Origin: RYN-230 sp963717125
Lineage (GTDB): Bacteria; Actinomycetota; Actinomycetes; Streptosporangiales; Streptosporangiaceae
NCBI GenBank assembly: GCA_963717125.1
Contig: CAVQVG010000015.1
Location: forward strand, 496,001 to 560,000
DNA length: 64,000 bases
Direction of reading: 5' to 3'
The first letter of the stretch is position 1, and the number at the start of each line of letters is the position of its first letter. The notes under the pieces are model-generated. The model was given only the letters and a program-made list of their open reading frames with translations. It did no database searches and was not told where the DNA came from. Shown here in pieces: positions 32,990 through 41,886 of the stretch. A program made the position numbers and the translations under genes.

Positions 32990-33464
32990 TGTTGACGGGT
33001 AGCCCGTGCTCCTTGCAGTAGCTCAGGTAGTGGTCGATGTACCAGAACACGTCGAAGGTCTCGGTCAGGTTGTCGTCGTCATCGTAGAACTCGAGCGAGC
33101 CGTTGAGCCAGAAGACGGTTTTCATCCCGTTGGGGTCATCGGAGACCAGCGTGTGAATGACGCCGGGGCTTTCGTGCACGTAGCCGCCCGGCGTGGCCAC
33201 CCAGTCGTATTCCAGGTACCGCCAGCTGCCTTCGAGCACGAACCCGGAGACCGGGCCGCGGTGCTTGTGCCGCCCGAGCATGCCGCCGCCTTCCACCCAG
33301 AGAATGTTGGTGAAGGAGTTGTTGCGGACGTCGAAGGCGAGATGGCGGATGAACGCCTTGTCCCCGAACGGGACCCAGGGGGAGGCGTCCTCGCCGCCCG
33401 GGATGAACAGGTCCGGGCGCTGATACTCGCGCACCACCCGGTCGAGACTGGTTCCGTCACTCAT
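32973..33464 (-). CDS. Cupin, 2,4'-dihydroxyacetophenone dioxygenase-like
   Basis: The 163-residue protein is a single cupin domain. The metal ligands are in GRHKHRGPVSGFVLEGSWRYLE (two His in the first motif) and ESPGVIHTLV (third His). The stretch YLEYDWVATPGGYVHE is characteristic of the small group containing 2,4'-dihydroxyacetophenone dioxygenase and acetylacetone-cleaving enzyme, iron enzymes that break a C-C bond next to a carbonyl. Such cleavage would fit an operon with an alcohol dehydrogenase and acetoacetyl-CoA synthetase. The ATG at 33464 has AGGAGG upstream; an earlier ATG lies 27 bases away. The acidic loop EFYDDDDNLTETFD is notable. Confidence 0.8.
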   Translation of the reverse strand: MSDGTSLDRVVREYQRPDLFIPGGEDASPWVPFGDKAFIRHLAFDVRNNSFTNILWVEGGGMLGRHKHRGPVSGFVLEGSWRYLEYDWVATPGGYVHESPGVIHTLVSDDPNGMKTVFWLNGSLEFYDDDDNLTETFDVFWYIDHYLSYCKEHGLPVNNALFV

Positions 33465-33480
33465 GGCGTTTCCTCCTGAA

Positions 33481-34521
33481 CTATTGGCCATCGATGGTGA
33501 CCAGGACTTTGACGGCGTCGGCGGCCGTGACCACGCACTCGATGGCCGCCTGGGCCTGGGCCAGCGGGAAGCGGTGGGTGAGCAGCGCGGCCAGCAGCCC
33601 GTGGTGCGCCTGCACCAGCCGGGCCGCGGCGGCGAAGTCGGCCGCGGTCGCGCAACTGGACCCGACCACGTCGATCTCCTTCTCCGGGAAGATGCCAGGC
33701 CGCAGCGGCGCGGCCGGCGCGGACATGCCCACCACCACGACCCGGCCCGCCGCGCACACCGCGTCGGCCGCCTGGGCCAGCGCGGCCGGATCGCCGGTGG
33801 TGTCGATGACCCGCGGCGGCCCTTCGCCGCGCGCCCACCCCCGGATGACGCCGGTCACCTCGGCCGGGCTGCCCCAGGCCACCTGCTCGGCCCCCAGCCG
33901 GGTGGCCAGGCAACGCCGCCCGGGCAACGGATCGACGGCCAGCACCCTGGCCCCGGCGACCCGGGCCGCCAGCACCATGGCCAGCCCGATCGGGCCCGCG
34001 CCGAGCACCGCGACCCGCTGGCCGGCCCGCAGTTCGGCCCGCTGCCGTGCGTGCACCGCGACGGACATCGGCTCGATGAACGCGGTGGCCTCCGCGCTCA
34101 GGTCACCGACGCGGAACACCTGGCTGGCGGGCAGGCAGAGCCGCTCTTGCAGCCCGCCGTCCCGGTGGATGCCGAACAGCTCCAGCGACACGCAGACGTT
34201 CGGGCGGCCGACCCGGCACGGGTAGCAGCGGCCGCAGGCGCGCAGCGGCCACACCGCCACCCGGTCCCCGGGCCGCAGCCCGGCCGGGCAGTCCTGGCCG
34301 GCCGCCTCGATGATCGCGGAGAACTCGTGCCCCTGGACCCGGGGGAAGAACGACCGCGCGCCGGACAACGCGCCCACCTCGCCGTGGTAGACGTGCAGGT
34401 CGGACCCGCAGATGCCGACGACCTCCGGCCAGATCAGCACCTCCTGCGGGCCGGGCGGCCCGGGGTCCGGCAGCTCGTCCAGGGTCAGCACGCCAGGGGC
34501 CTGGGTCACCGCGGCCAGCAT
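33481..34521 (-). CDS. Zinc-dependent alcohol/polyol dehydrogenase
   Basis: The 346-residue medium-chain dehydrogenase has the catalytic zinc site (GICGSDLHVYHG, GHEFSA), the structural zinc lobe with four cysteines (ACGRCYPCRVGRPNVC) and the NAD motif VAVLGAGPIGLAMVLAA. The sequence resembles sorbitol, L-threonine and galactonate-type dehydrogenases. It probably oxidises a secondary alcohol to a ketone. It precedes the cupin gene by 16 bp in the same operon. The ATG is 170 bp downstream of the MetE-like gene, with a 14-bp tandem repeat in between. Confidence 0.85.
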   Translation of the reverse strand: MLAAVTQAPGVLTLDELPDPGPPGPQEVLIWPEVVGICGSDLHVYHGEVGALSGARSFFPRVQGHEFSAIIEAAGQDCPAGLRPGDRVAVWPLRACGRCYPCRVGRPNVCVSLELFGIHRDGGLQERLCLPASQVFRVGDLSAEATAFIEPMSVAVHARQRAELRAGQRVAVLGAGPIGLAMVLAARVAGARVLAVDPLPGRRCLATRLGAEQVAWGSPAEVTGVIRGWARGEGPPRVIDTTGDPAALAQAADAVCAAGRVVVVGMSAPAAPLRPGIFPEKEIDVVGSSCATAADFAAAARLVQAHHGLLAALLTHRFPLAQAQAAIECVVTAADAVKVLVTIDGQ

Positions 34522-34648
34522 CGGCGGTTCGCGCTCCCTCCGTGTTCACCTGGAGGGTCGCACCGCTATCCGGCCGGCACATCAGGGCTGCGGCCAAACC
34601 CGCAGCCTGGTTCCTGTGCCCGGCCACAAGGAGGTCACGCCCAGGTGG

Positions 34649-34704
34649 TCAGCCCCAAACGCTCAGCCCCAGACGCTCAGCCCCAAACGCTCAGCCCCAA
34701 ACAT
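34649..34704. repeat. Four tandem 14-bp repeats at the end of the MetE-like gene
   Basis: TCAGCCCCAAACGC is repeated four times head to tail (34649, 34663, 34677, 34691), with one internal base change and a diverged last unit. On the minus strand each unit contains a TGA; the gene's stop is the one in the unit nearest the coding sequence. No spacers are present, so it is not a CRISPR array. Confidence 0.9.
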
Positions 34705-35807
34705 CACGGGCGACGTTGACGATGAGTTCGAGCTTGGCGACCTGCTGGTCGTAGGTCAGCTCGTTGCCCTCCACCGTGGAGGAAAACCCGCACTGCCCCG
34801 ACAGGCACAGCTGCTCCAGCGGCACGAACCGGGACGCCGCCTCGATCCGCCGCTTCAGGCCGTCCGGGTCCTCCAGCACACCGCTCTTGGTCGTGACCAG
34901 GCCCAGCACCACCATCTTGCCCGGCGGCACGAACCGCAGCGGCGCGAACCCGCCCGAGCGCTCATCATCGAACTCCAGGAAGAACCCATCCACGTCCAGC
35001 CCCCCGAACAGCGCCTCGGCCACGAAGTCATACCCGCCCGAGGCGGCCCACGAAGACCGGAAGTTCCCCCGGCACAGATGCGTCGTCACCGCCAGCCCCG
35101 CCGGCGCCCGCCAGCGCCGCGTTCACCTGCCGGATATACCGCAGATGCAGATGCTCCGCGTCCTCCCCCCGCGCCGCGATCTCCGCCCGCTGCGCCGGGT
35201 CGTTCAGGTACGCCAGCGACGTGTCATCGAACTGCAGATACCGGCAGCCCAGCCCGGCCAGCCGCGCCACCTCACCGCCATACGCCGCCGCCAGATCCGC
35301 CCAGAACTCCTCCATATCCGGATACACACCCGGATCAACCGACGCCGGCCCACCCCGGTAATGCACCATGTTCGGCGACGGGATCGTCAGCTTGGCCACG
35401 GACGGGCCCGCTACCGACTGCAGGTAGCGGAAGTCGTCGCCGAAGATCGTCTTGTCCATCCGGAGCTTGCTGCCGACGTGCAGCGCCGCCGGGGTCCACT
35501 CGATGTCGCCGGCCGCGTTGTGGAACTTCACGGCCAGGTTCCCGGGCGCCTTGCTGATCCCGCCGATCTGGTAGATGAAGTCCATGTGCCAGGTGGCCCG
35601 GCGGAACTCGCCGTCCGTCACCGATTGCAGCCCGGCCCGCTGCTGCATGGCCACGGCGTCGGCGATGGCCGCGTCTTCCGCGGCCCGCAACTGCTCGGCG
35701 CTGAGCCGGCCAGCGGCGTGCTCGGCCCGCGCGGCGACCAGCGACGCCGGGCGCAGCAGGCTGCCCACGTGATCGGCGCGGAACGGGGGAACCGTGCGGG
35801 CACTCAT
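34691..35807 (-). pseudogene. MetE-like methyltransferase, single-base frameshift
   Basis: The gene encodes a short protein of the cobalamin-independent methionine synthase C-terminal family (about 371 residues if repaired). The first frame runs from an ATG with AGGAG upstream (SARTVPPFRADHVGSLLRP, QSVTDGEFRRATWHMDF, RYLQFDDTSLAYL) to about 35100. The second continues TTHLCRGNFRSSWAASGGYD to the stop (QCGFSSTVEGNELT). Zinc ligands fit the family: a His/Cys pair in THLCRGN and the Cys in SGQCGF. The total is one base over a multiple of three, in a G/C-rich run. Substrates in this family vary: homocysteine, coenzyme M epoxides and others. It leads the operon opposite PaaX. Confidence 0.75.
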
Positions 35808-35970
35808 CTGGACTCCTTCGGCTGGATGCTGAGCCACCGTCACGCTCATATATATGACGATTGTGGGTCCGCCGTGTGCTGAATTCAATTGACGAACCGT
35901 ACGTCCGGCGTGAGCTAGAAAACAGCCTGTCATCTGACGGCTACCGTAGAGAAACCGCTAAGCTGGGAAA

Positions 35971-37017
35971 ATGGCCCGAACTACGCCGCTACTGGCCAGC
36001 CTGGACACACCAGGCCTGGCCGATGACGAGCTACCCGGGGCGTGGCCAGCGGGCCCGGCGGGCACGGTACAGCGGCCGCCGCGGCTGCTGCTCACCCTGC
36101 TCGGCGACTACTGGTGGCGCCGCTCGGAGCCACTGCCCTCGGCGGCGCTCGTCGCGCTGCTGGCCGAGTTCGGCGTCAGCGACTCGGCGGCGCGCGCCGC
36201 GCTCAGCCGGCTCACCCGGAACAAGCTACTGGTCACGGCCAAGAGCGGACGGCGCACCGTGGTCCGGCTGAGCGGCCGCGCCGCCCGGGTGCTGGACGAC
36301 GGCGGCCAGCAGATCTTCTCGTTCGGCCGGGCCTCGCAGCCCTGGGACGGCATGTGGAGCCTGGTCGCGTTCTCCATCCCGGAGCAGAACCGGGCCGCCC
36401 GCGACTCGCTGCGCAAACAGCTCCGCTGGCTCGGCTTCGCCCCCCTCTACGACGGGCTGTGGGTGTCCCCCCGCGATCACGCGGGCGAGGTGCTCAGCCA
36501 GCTCGCCGCGCTGGGTATCAGCACGGCGACCGCGTTCCGGGCCCGCACCGTCCCGGGGGTCAGCCCGGCAGGCCTGCCGCAGCAGGCCTGGGACCTGGAC
36601 AACCTGCGGGCCAGGTACGACCACTTCATCGGGCAGGCCGGCGTGCTGCGCGAGCGCACGCTGGACGGCCAGCTCTCGCCGGACGCGGCCCTGGTGACCC
36701 GGACCCGGCTGATGGACGAGTGGCGCGCGTTCCCCGAGCTCGACCCTGATCTGCCGGACGAGCTGCTGCCCGACGGCTGGCCCCGCGCGGCCGCCCGCGA
36801 GCTGTTCACCACCACCTATGACCTGCTCGGCCCGCTCGCCTCGCACCGGATCCGGCAGATCATCGCCCGGTACAGCCCGGATCTGGCCCGGTTCGCCACG
36901 CACCACAGCTCCGAGCTGCAGACCGCGCCCCCACCCGGGACGGCGCCGGACGCGCCCGCCAGCAGTCCGGCTGGCGGCACAAGCGGCGGCCCGGTTTCTT
37001 GGCCCCGCGCACAATGA
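35971..37017 (+). CDS. PaaX-family transcriptional regulator
   Basis: The 348-residue protein has the PaaX N-terminal winged helix (RLLLTLLGDYWWRRSEPLPSAALVALLAEFGVSDSAARAALSRLTRNKLL in blocks over 40-88), a central Cas2-like domain (WDGMWSLVAFSIPEQNRAARDSLRKQLRWLGFAPL) and the PaaX C-terminal domain. PaaX represses phenylacetate catabolism and binds an acyl-CoA. It is divergent from the MetE-like/ADH/cupin/acetoacetyl-CoA synthetase operon, its likely target, across a 163-bp AT-richer promoter region. The NDMA-type alcohol dehydrogenase gene follows after 31 bp. Confidence 0.88.
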   Translation: MARTTPLLASLDTPGLADDELPGAWPAGPAGTVQRPPRLLLTLLGDYWWRRSEPLPSAALVALLAEFGVSDSAARAALSRLTRNKLLVTAKSGRRTVVRLSGRAARVLDDGGQQIFSFGRASQPWDGMWSLVAFSIPEQNRAARDSLRKQLRWLGFAPLYDGLWVSPRDHAGEVLSQLAALGISTATAFRARTVPGVSPAGLPQQAWDLDNLRARYDHFIGQAGVLRERTLDGQLSPDAALVTRTRLMDEWRAFPELDPDLPDELLPDGWPRAAARELFTTTYDLLGPLASHRIRQIIARYSPDLARFATHHSSELQTAPPPGTAPDAPASSPAGGTSGGPVSWPRAQ

Positions 37018-37048
37018 CCGCGGGGCGATTGCCGCGCACCATGTGCTC

Positions 37049-38161
37049 ATGAAAACCCGGGCGGCTGTGCTGCACGACGTCGGCCAGGACTGGGAGGTCA
37101 TCGACCTGGACCTGGACCGGCCGAAAGCCGGCGAGGTGCTGATCCGCTGGGTGGCGGCCGGCCTGTGCCATTCCGACGAGCACCTGCGCACCGGTGACAT
37201 CCCGGTCCGCTACCCGATCGTCGGCGGCCACGAGGGCGCGGGCATCGTCGAGGAGACCGGGCCCGGGGTCACCCGGCTGCAGCCGGGCGACCACGTGGTC
37301 TGCTCGTTCCTCCCGGTGTGCGGGCACTGCCGGTTCTGCTCGCGCGGGCTGACCAACTTGTGCGACCTGGGTGCGCTGCTGGTGGACAACTGCCTGCCGG
37401 ACGGCACGTTCCGGTTCCACGCCGGGGGCCAGGACTTCGGCCAGATGTGCCTGGTCGGCACGTTCGCGCAGTGGGGCACGGTCTCCGAGTACTCCTGCAT
37501 CAAGGTCGACCCGGACCTGCCGCTGGAGACCGTGGTGCTGGTCGGCTGCGGCGTGCCCACCGGCTGGGGCACGGCGGTGAACGCGGGCGGCGTGCGGCCG
37601 GGCGACACCGTCGTGGTGTACGGCATCGGCGGGGTCGGCATCAACGCGGTGCAGGGCGCCGCGTTCGCGGGCGCGCGGCACGTCGTGGTGGTGGACCCGC
37701 TGCCCGGCAAGCGCGAGCTGGCCTGCCAGCTCGGCGCCACGCACAGCGCACCGGACGCAGCCACCGCGCAGCAGATGATCACCGAGCTGACCCAGGGCGT
37801 CGGGGCCGACCAGGCCCTGGTCACCGTCGGCGTGGTCACCGAGGACGTGGTGCAGGCGGCGTTCACCGCCATCCGCAAGCACGGCCTAGTGATCGTGACC
37901 GGGCTGGCCGGGCCGGGCCAGCAGAACATCCGGCTGTCCAGCTTCGAGCTCACCCTGTTCGAGAAGCGGCTGCACGGCGCGCTGTTCGGCGGCGGCAACC
38001 CGTTCGACGACATCCCGCTGATGATCGACCTGTACCGGTCGGGCCGGCTCAAGCTGGACGAGCTGATCACCAGCCGGTACGGGCTGGACGAGGTCAACCA
38101 GGGCTATCAGGACCTGCTGGACGGCAAGAACGTCCGCGGCGTCATGCTGCTCGAGCACTGA
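37049..38161 (+). CDS. NDMA-type, mycofactocin-dependent alcohol dehydrogenase
   Basis: The 370-residue enzyme is a zinc alcohol dehydrogenase of the Rxyl_3153/NDMA-dependent family. It has GLCHSDEHLRTGD (catalytic Cys), GGHEGAGIVEE, the structural cysteines VCGHCRFCSRGLTNLC and the NAD loop YGIGGVGINAVQGA. Family members hold NAD tightly and pass electrons to mycofactocin (or artificially to NDMA). The presence of the mycofactocin biosynthesis cluster 13 kb away supports this. It probably oxidises a primary alcohol. The ATG at 37049 aligns with family starts; the longer frame upstream overlaps PaaX out of frame. Confidence 0.9.
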   Translation: MKTRAAVLHDVGQDWEVIDLDLDRPKAGEVLIRWVAAGLCHSDEHLRTGDIPVRYPIVGGHEGAGIVEETGPGVTRLQPGDHVVCSFLPVCGHCRFCSRGLTNLCDLGALLVDNCLPDGTFRFHAGGQDFGQMCLVGTFAQWGTVSEYSCIKVDPDLPLETVVLVGCGVPTGWGTAVNAGGVRPGDTVVVYGIGGVGINAVQGAAFAGARHVVVVDPLPGKRELACQLGATHSAPDAATAQQMITELTQGVGADQALVTVGVVTEDVVQAAFTAIRKHGLVIVTGLAGPGQQNIRLSSFELTLFEKRLHGALFGGGNPFDDIPLMIDLYRSGRLKLDELITSRYGLDEVNQGYQDLLDGKNVRGVMLLEH

Positions 38162-38195
38162 GCCGCAGCACGGGCCCGCAGCACGGGGCCGAAGG

Positions 38196-39010
<815 letters not shown>

Positions 39011-39014
<4 letters not shown>

Positions 39015-39520
39015 CTCACCTGCTCCTCTTCCTTGCTGACGGCGCGGCCCGCGGTCAGGACGCCCGCCGCACTGGCGGCCAGGATGGCCCGGACGATGTT
39101 GTGGTAGCCGGTGCACCGGCACAGGTTGCCTTCCAGGCCCAGCCGGACTTCTTCCTCGGTGGGTGACGGGTTCTCGGCCAGCAGCGAGACCGCCGCCATG
39201 ACCATGCCCGGGGTGCAGAACCCGCATTGCAGCCCGTGCTCCTCGCGGAACGCGCGCTGCACCGGGTGCAGTTCGCCGTCCGGGCTGGCCAGCCCCTCCA
39301 CGGTGGACACCTCGCGGCCGTCCGCCTGGGCGGCGAGCACGGTGCAGGACTTCACCGACTGCCCGTCGAGCAGCACCGTGCACGCCCCGCAGGAACTGGT
39401 GTCGCAGCCCACGTTGGTGGCGGTCAGCCCGGCCTGATCCCGCACGAAGTGCACCAGCAGGGTGCGGTCCGGCACCTCGGCGGCCACCGGACTGCCGTTG
39501 ACGGTCACGCTGACCTTCAC
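39011..39520 (-). CDS. Molybdenum hydroxylase [2Fe-2S] subunit (CoxS-like)
   Basis: The 169-residue small subunit carries two [2Fe-2S] clusters. The plant-ferredoxin-type site is GCDTSSCGACTVLLDG with the fourth Cys in VKSCTVLA. The second cluster is QCGFCTPGM and LCRCTGYHNI. It passes electrons from the molybdenum subunit to FAD. The GTG start overlaps the stop of the large-subunit gene (ATGTGA) and has GAGGGAGGG upstream. The C-terminal tail EEEQVS is slightly longer than usual. Confidence 0.92.
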
Positions 39521-41817
39521 ATGCCCTCCCTCGCCTGGTCGATCGCGGCCCAGACCCGGGACGGGGTGAGCGGCATGTCGATGTGCCGGACGCCGAGGTG
39601 GCTGAGCGCGTCGATGACCGCGTTCTGCACGGCGGGCACCGAGCCGATCGTGCCGGCCTCGCCGATGCCCTTGGCCCCCAGCGGGTTGACGTCGGTCGGC
39701 GTCTCGCTGCCGACCAGTTCGAAGCTGGGCAGCTCGGCCGCGCTGATCGCGGCGTAGTCGGCCAGCGTGCCGGTCAGCGGGTTGCCCTCGGCGTCGTACA
39801 CCATCTCCTCGAGCAGCGCCTGCGCCACGCCCTGGGCGATGCCGCCGTGCCGCTGGCCCTCGGCCAGCAGCGGGTTGACCACGGTCCCGGCGTCGTCCAC
39901 GGTGATGTGCCGGATCAGCTGGACCTTGCCGGTCTCGGTGTCCACCTCGACCACCGCGACATGGCTGCCGAACGGGAACGTGGGCGCGCCCTCGGTGTAC
40001 TGGACCGCGGCCACCAGGCCGTCCGGCCCGGCGTGGCTGGCCACGTCGGCCCAGCTCCGGCCCGTGGCCGGGTCGCCGCGGACCCGCCACGCGCCGGTGT
40101 CGGTGTCCAGCTCCATGTCGGCCTCGGCCGCCTCGATCATGTCCGCGGCGACCCGGCGGGCCTGCTCCTTCACATCCTGCGCGGCCTTGTGCACGGCCAC
40201 CCCGCCGAGCTGCAGCGACCGGGACGCGTAGGTGCCGACCCCCTCCGGGATGAGGTCGGTATCGCCGTGCACCACCGTCACCTGGTCCATCGGGATGCCC
40301 AGCTCGGCCTGGACGAGCATGGCCCAGGCCGTGTGGTGGCCCTGGCCGTGCGCGGAACTGCCCGTGTAACAGGTCGCCGTGCCGTCCCCGTGCACCACCA
40401 GCCGGGCCGTCTCGCCGGCCGCCGCGTCCGCCGCCGTGATCTCCACGTAGCTGGCCAGCCCGATGCCGAGCTGCAGCACGTCCCCGCGGCCGCGCCGCCG
40501 GGCCTGCTCGGCCCGCAGCTCGGGGTAGCCCGCCGCATCCAGCACCTTGTCCAGCCCGGTCACATAGTCCCCGCTGTCGTACACCGCCCCGGTCGGCATG
40601 GTGTGCGGGAAACTGTCCGGCGGGATCAGGTTCCGCCGCCGCACCTCGGCCGGGTCCATGCCGATCTCGGCCGCGAACAGGTCGATGGCCCGCTCGATGG
40701 CGGCCGTCGCCTCGGGCAGGCCCGCGCCGCGGTAGGCGGAGATCGGGGTGGTGTTGGTCAGCAGCACCTGGTACGCCGTCTGCACCTGCGCGATGTCGTA
40801 CGGGCCCGCCGCCATCAGGCTGGTCAGCGTGGGCAGGAACCCGCTCATCCGCGGGTAGGCCCCGGTGTCCTGGATGATGTCGATCCGGTAGCCGAGGATC
40901 CGCCCGTCCTTGGTCCCGCCGATCGTGACGGTCTGCCGCTGGGCCCGGCCGTGGGTCATCCCGACCAGGTTCTCGCTGCGGGTCTCGGTCCAGCGCACCG
41001 GCCGCCCGGTGCGCTTGGCCGCCCAGGCGACGGCGAGCGCGTCCCGGTCCACGCCGACCTTGGCGCCGAACCCGCCGCCCACGTCCGGGGTGATCACCCG
41101 GATCGCGCCCGGGTCCAGCCCGAGCACCCCGGCCAGGATGAACCGGGTGATCTGCGCGTTCTGCGTGCTGACCCAGACGGTCAGCTTGCCGTCCGCCCAC
41201 CGGGCGGCCACCGCGCGCCCTTCCATCGGCACCGGGGCCAGCCGCTGGTTGACGATGTCCTGGCGGAGCACCACGTCACACCCGTCGAACGCGCTGTCGT
41301 CGGCGGGCGCGCCCATCGCGACGGCCACGTTGGAGCCCGTCCCCGGGAACAGCAGGGACCCGGTGTCCGCCGCGCCGCCGAACCCGATCGACACCGGCAG
41401 CGGGGTGTAGTCCACGCTGACCAGCTCGGCCGCGTCCTCGCCCTGATAGCTGTCGTCGGTGAGCACCATGGCCACCGCCTCGCCGACGAAGCGCACCCGC
41501 CCCACGGCCAGCAGCGGCTCGGCGTACGGGCCGCCCATCGGCAGCGGCGCGCCCTCGCTGCCCGGCCCGCTGGCGGGCGGCGGTGGCGGCAGGTCGTCCA
41601 GGTCCTGGGCGGTGAACACGGCGACCGCGCCGGGCACGGTCAGCGCCCCGGACGGGTCGATCCCGGCGATCTCGGCGTGCGCCATCGGGCTGCGCACGAA
41701 CGTGACCCGGGCCGCGCCGATCAGTTCCGGCAGCCGCAGGTCCTCGACGTAGGTGCCGCCGGCGGTCAGCAGCTTCGGATCCTCGGTGCGCACCACGCGG
41801 GTGCCAAGGATGCTCAC
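39517..41817 (-). CDS. Molybdenum hydroxylase catalytic subunit (CoxL-like, form II family)
   Basis: The 766-residue large subunit binds the molybdopterin cytosine dinucleotide cofactor. It has the N-terminal a/b hammerhead (TRVVRTEDPKLLTAGGTYVEDL), the cofactor motif TPDVGGGFGAKVGVDRDALA, the late GQGHHTAWAM loop and the catalytic-base region ending GAKGIGEAGTIGSVPAVQNAV. The active-site loop reads SAYRGAGLPEATAA. True CO dehydrogenase has AYxCSFR, so this is not one; form II proteins have AYRGAGR and here the Arg is Leu. It probably hydroxylates an aldehyde or N-heterocycle. Confidence 0.88.
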   Translation of the reverse strand: MSILGTRVVRTEDPKLLTAGGTYVEDLRLPELIGAARVTFVRSPMAHAEIAGIDPSGALTVPGAVAVFTAQDLDDLPPPPPASGPGSEGAPLPMGGPYAEPLLAVGRVRFVGEAVAMVLTDDSYQGEDAAELVSVDYTPLPVSIGFGGAADTGSLLFPGTGSNVAVAMGAPADDSAFDGCDVVLRQDIVNQRLAPVPMEGRAVAARWADGKLTVWVSTQNAQITRFILAGVLGLDPGAIRVITPDVGGGFGAKVGVDRDALAVAWAAKRTGRPVRWTETRSENLVGMTHGRAQRQTVTIGGTKDGRILGYRIDIIQDTGAYPRMSGFLPTLTSLMAAGPYDIAQVQTAYQVLLTNTTPISAYRGAGLPEATAAIERAIDLFAAEIGMDPAEVRRRNLIPPDSFPHTMPTGAVYDSGDYVTGLDKVLDAAGYPELRAEQARRRGRGDVLQLGIGLASYVEITAADAAAGETARLVVHGDGTATCYTGSSAHGQGHHTAWAMLVQAELGIPMDQVTVVHGDTDLIPEGVGTYASRSLQLGGVAVHKAAQDVKEQARRVAADMIEAAEADMELDTDTGAWRVRGDPATGRSWADVASHAGPDGLVAAVQYTEGAPTFPFGSHVAVVEVDTETGKVQLIRHITVDDAGTVVNPLLAEGQRHGGIAQGVAQALLEEMVYDAEGNPLTGTLADYAAISAAELPSFELVGSETPTDVNPLGAKGIGEAGTIGSVPAVQNAVIDALSHLGVRHIDMPLTPSRVWAAIDQAREGM

Positions 41818-41886
41818 ATAGCCTCCTTCAGGCCAACGCTGGTCCGTTTGTACCGCAACACACGCCGCGGCGCGATGTCCTCCTTG

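Noticed and set aside
34649..34704. Possible CRISPR array
   Set aside because: The 14-bp units are directly adjacent with no spacers and no cas genes are in the window.
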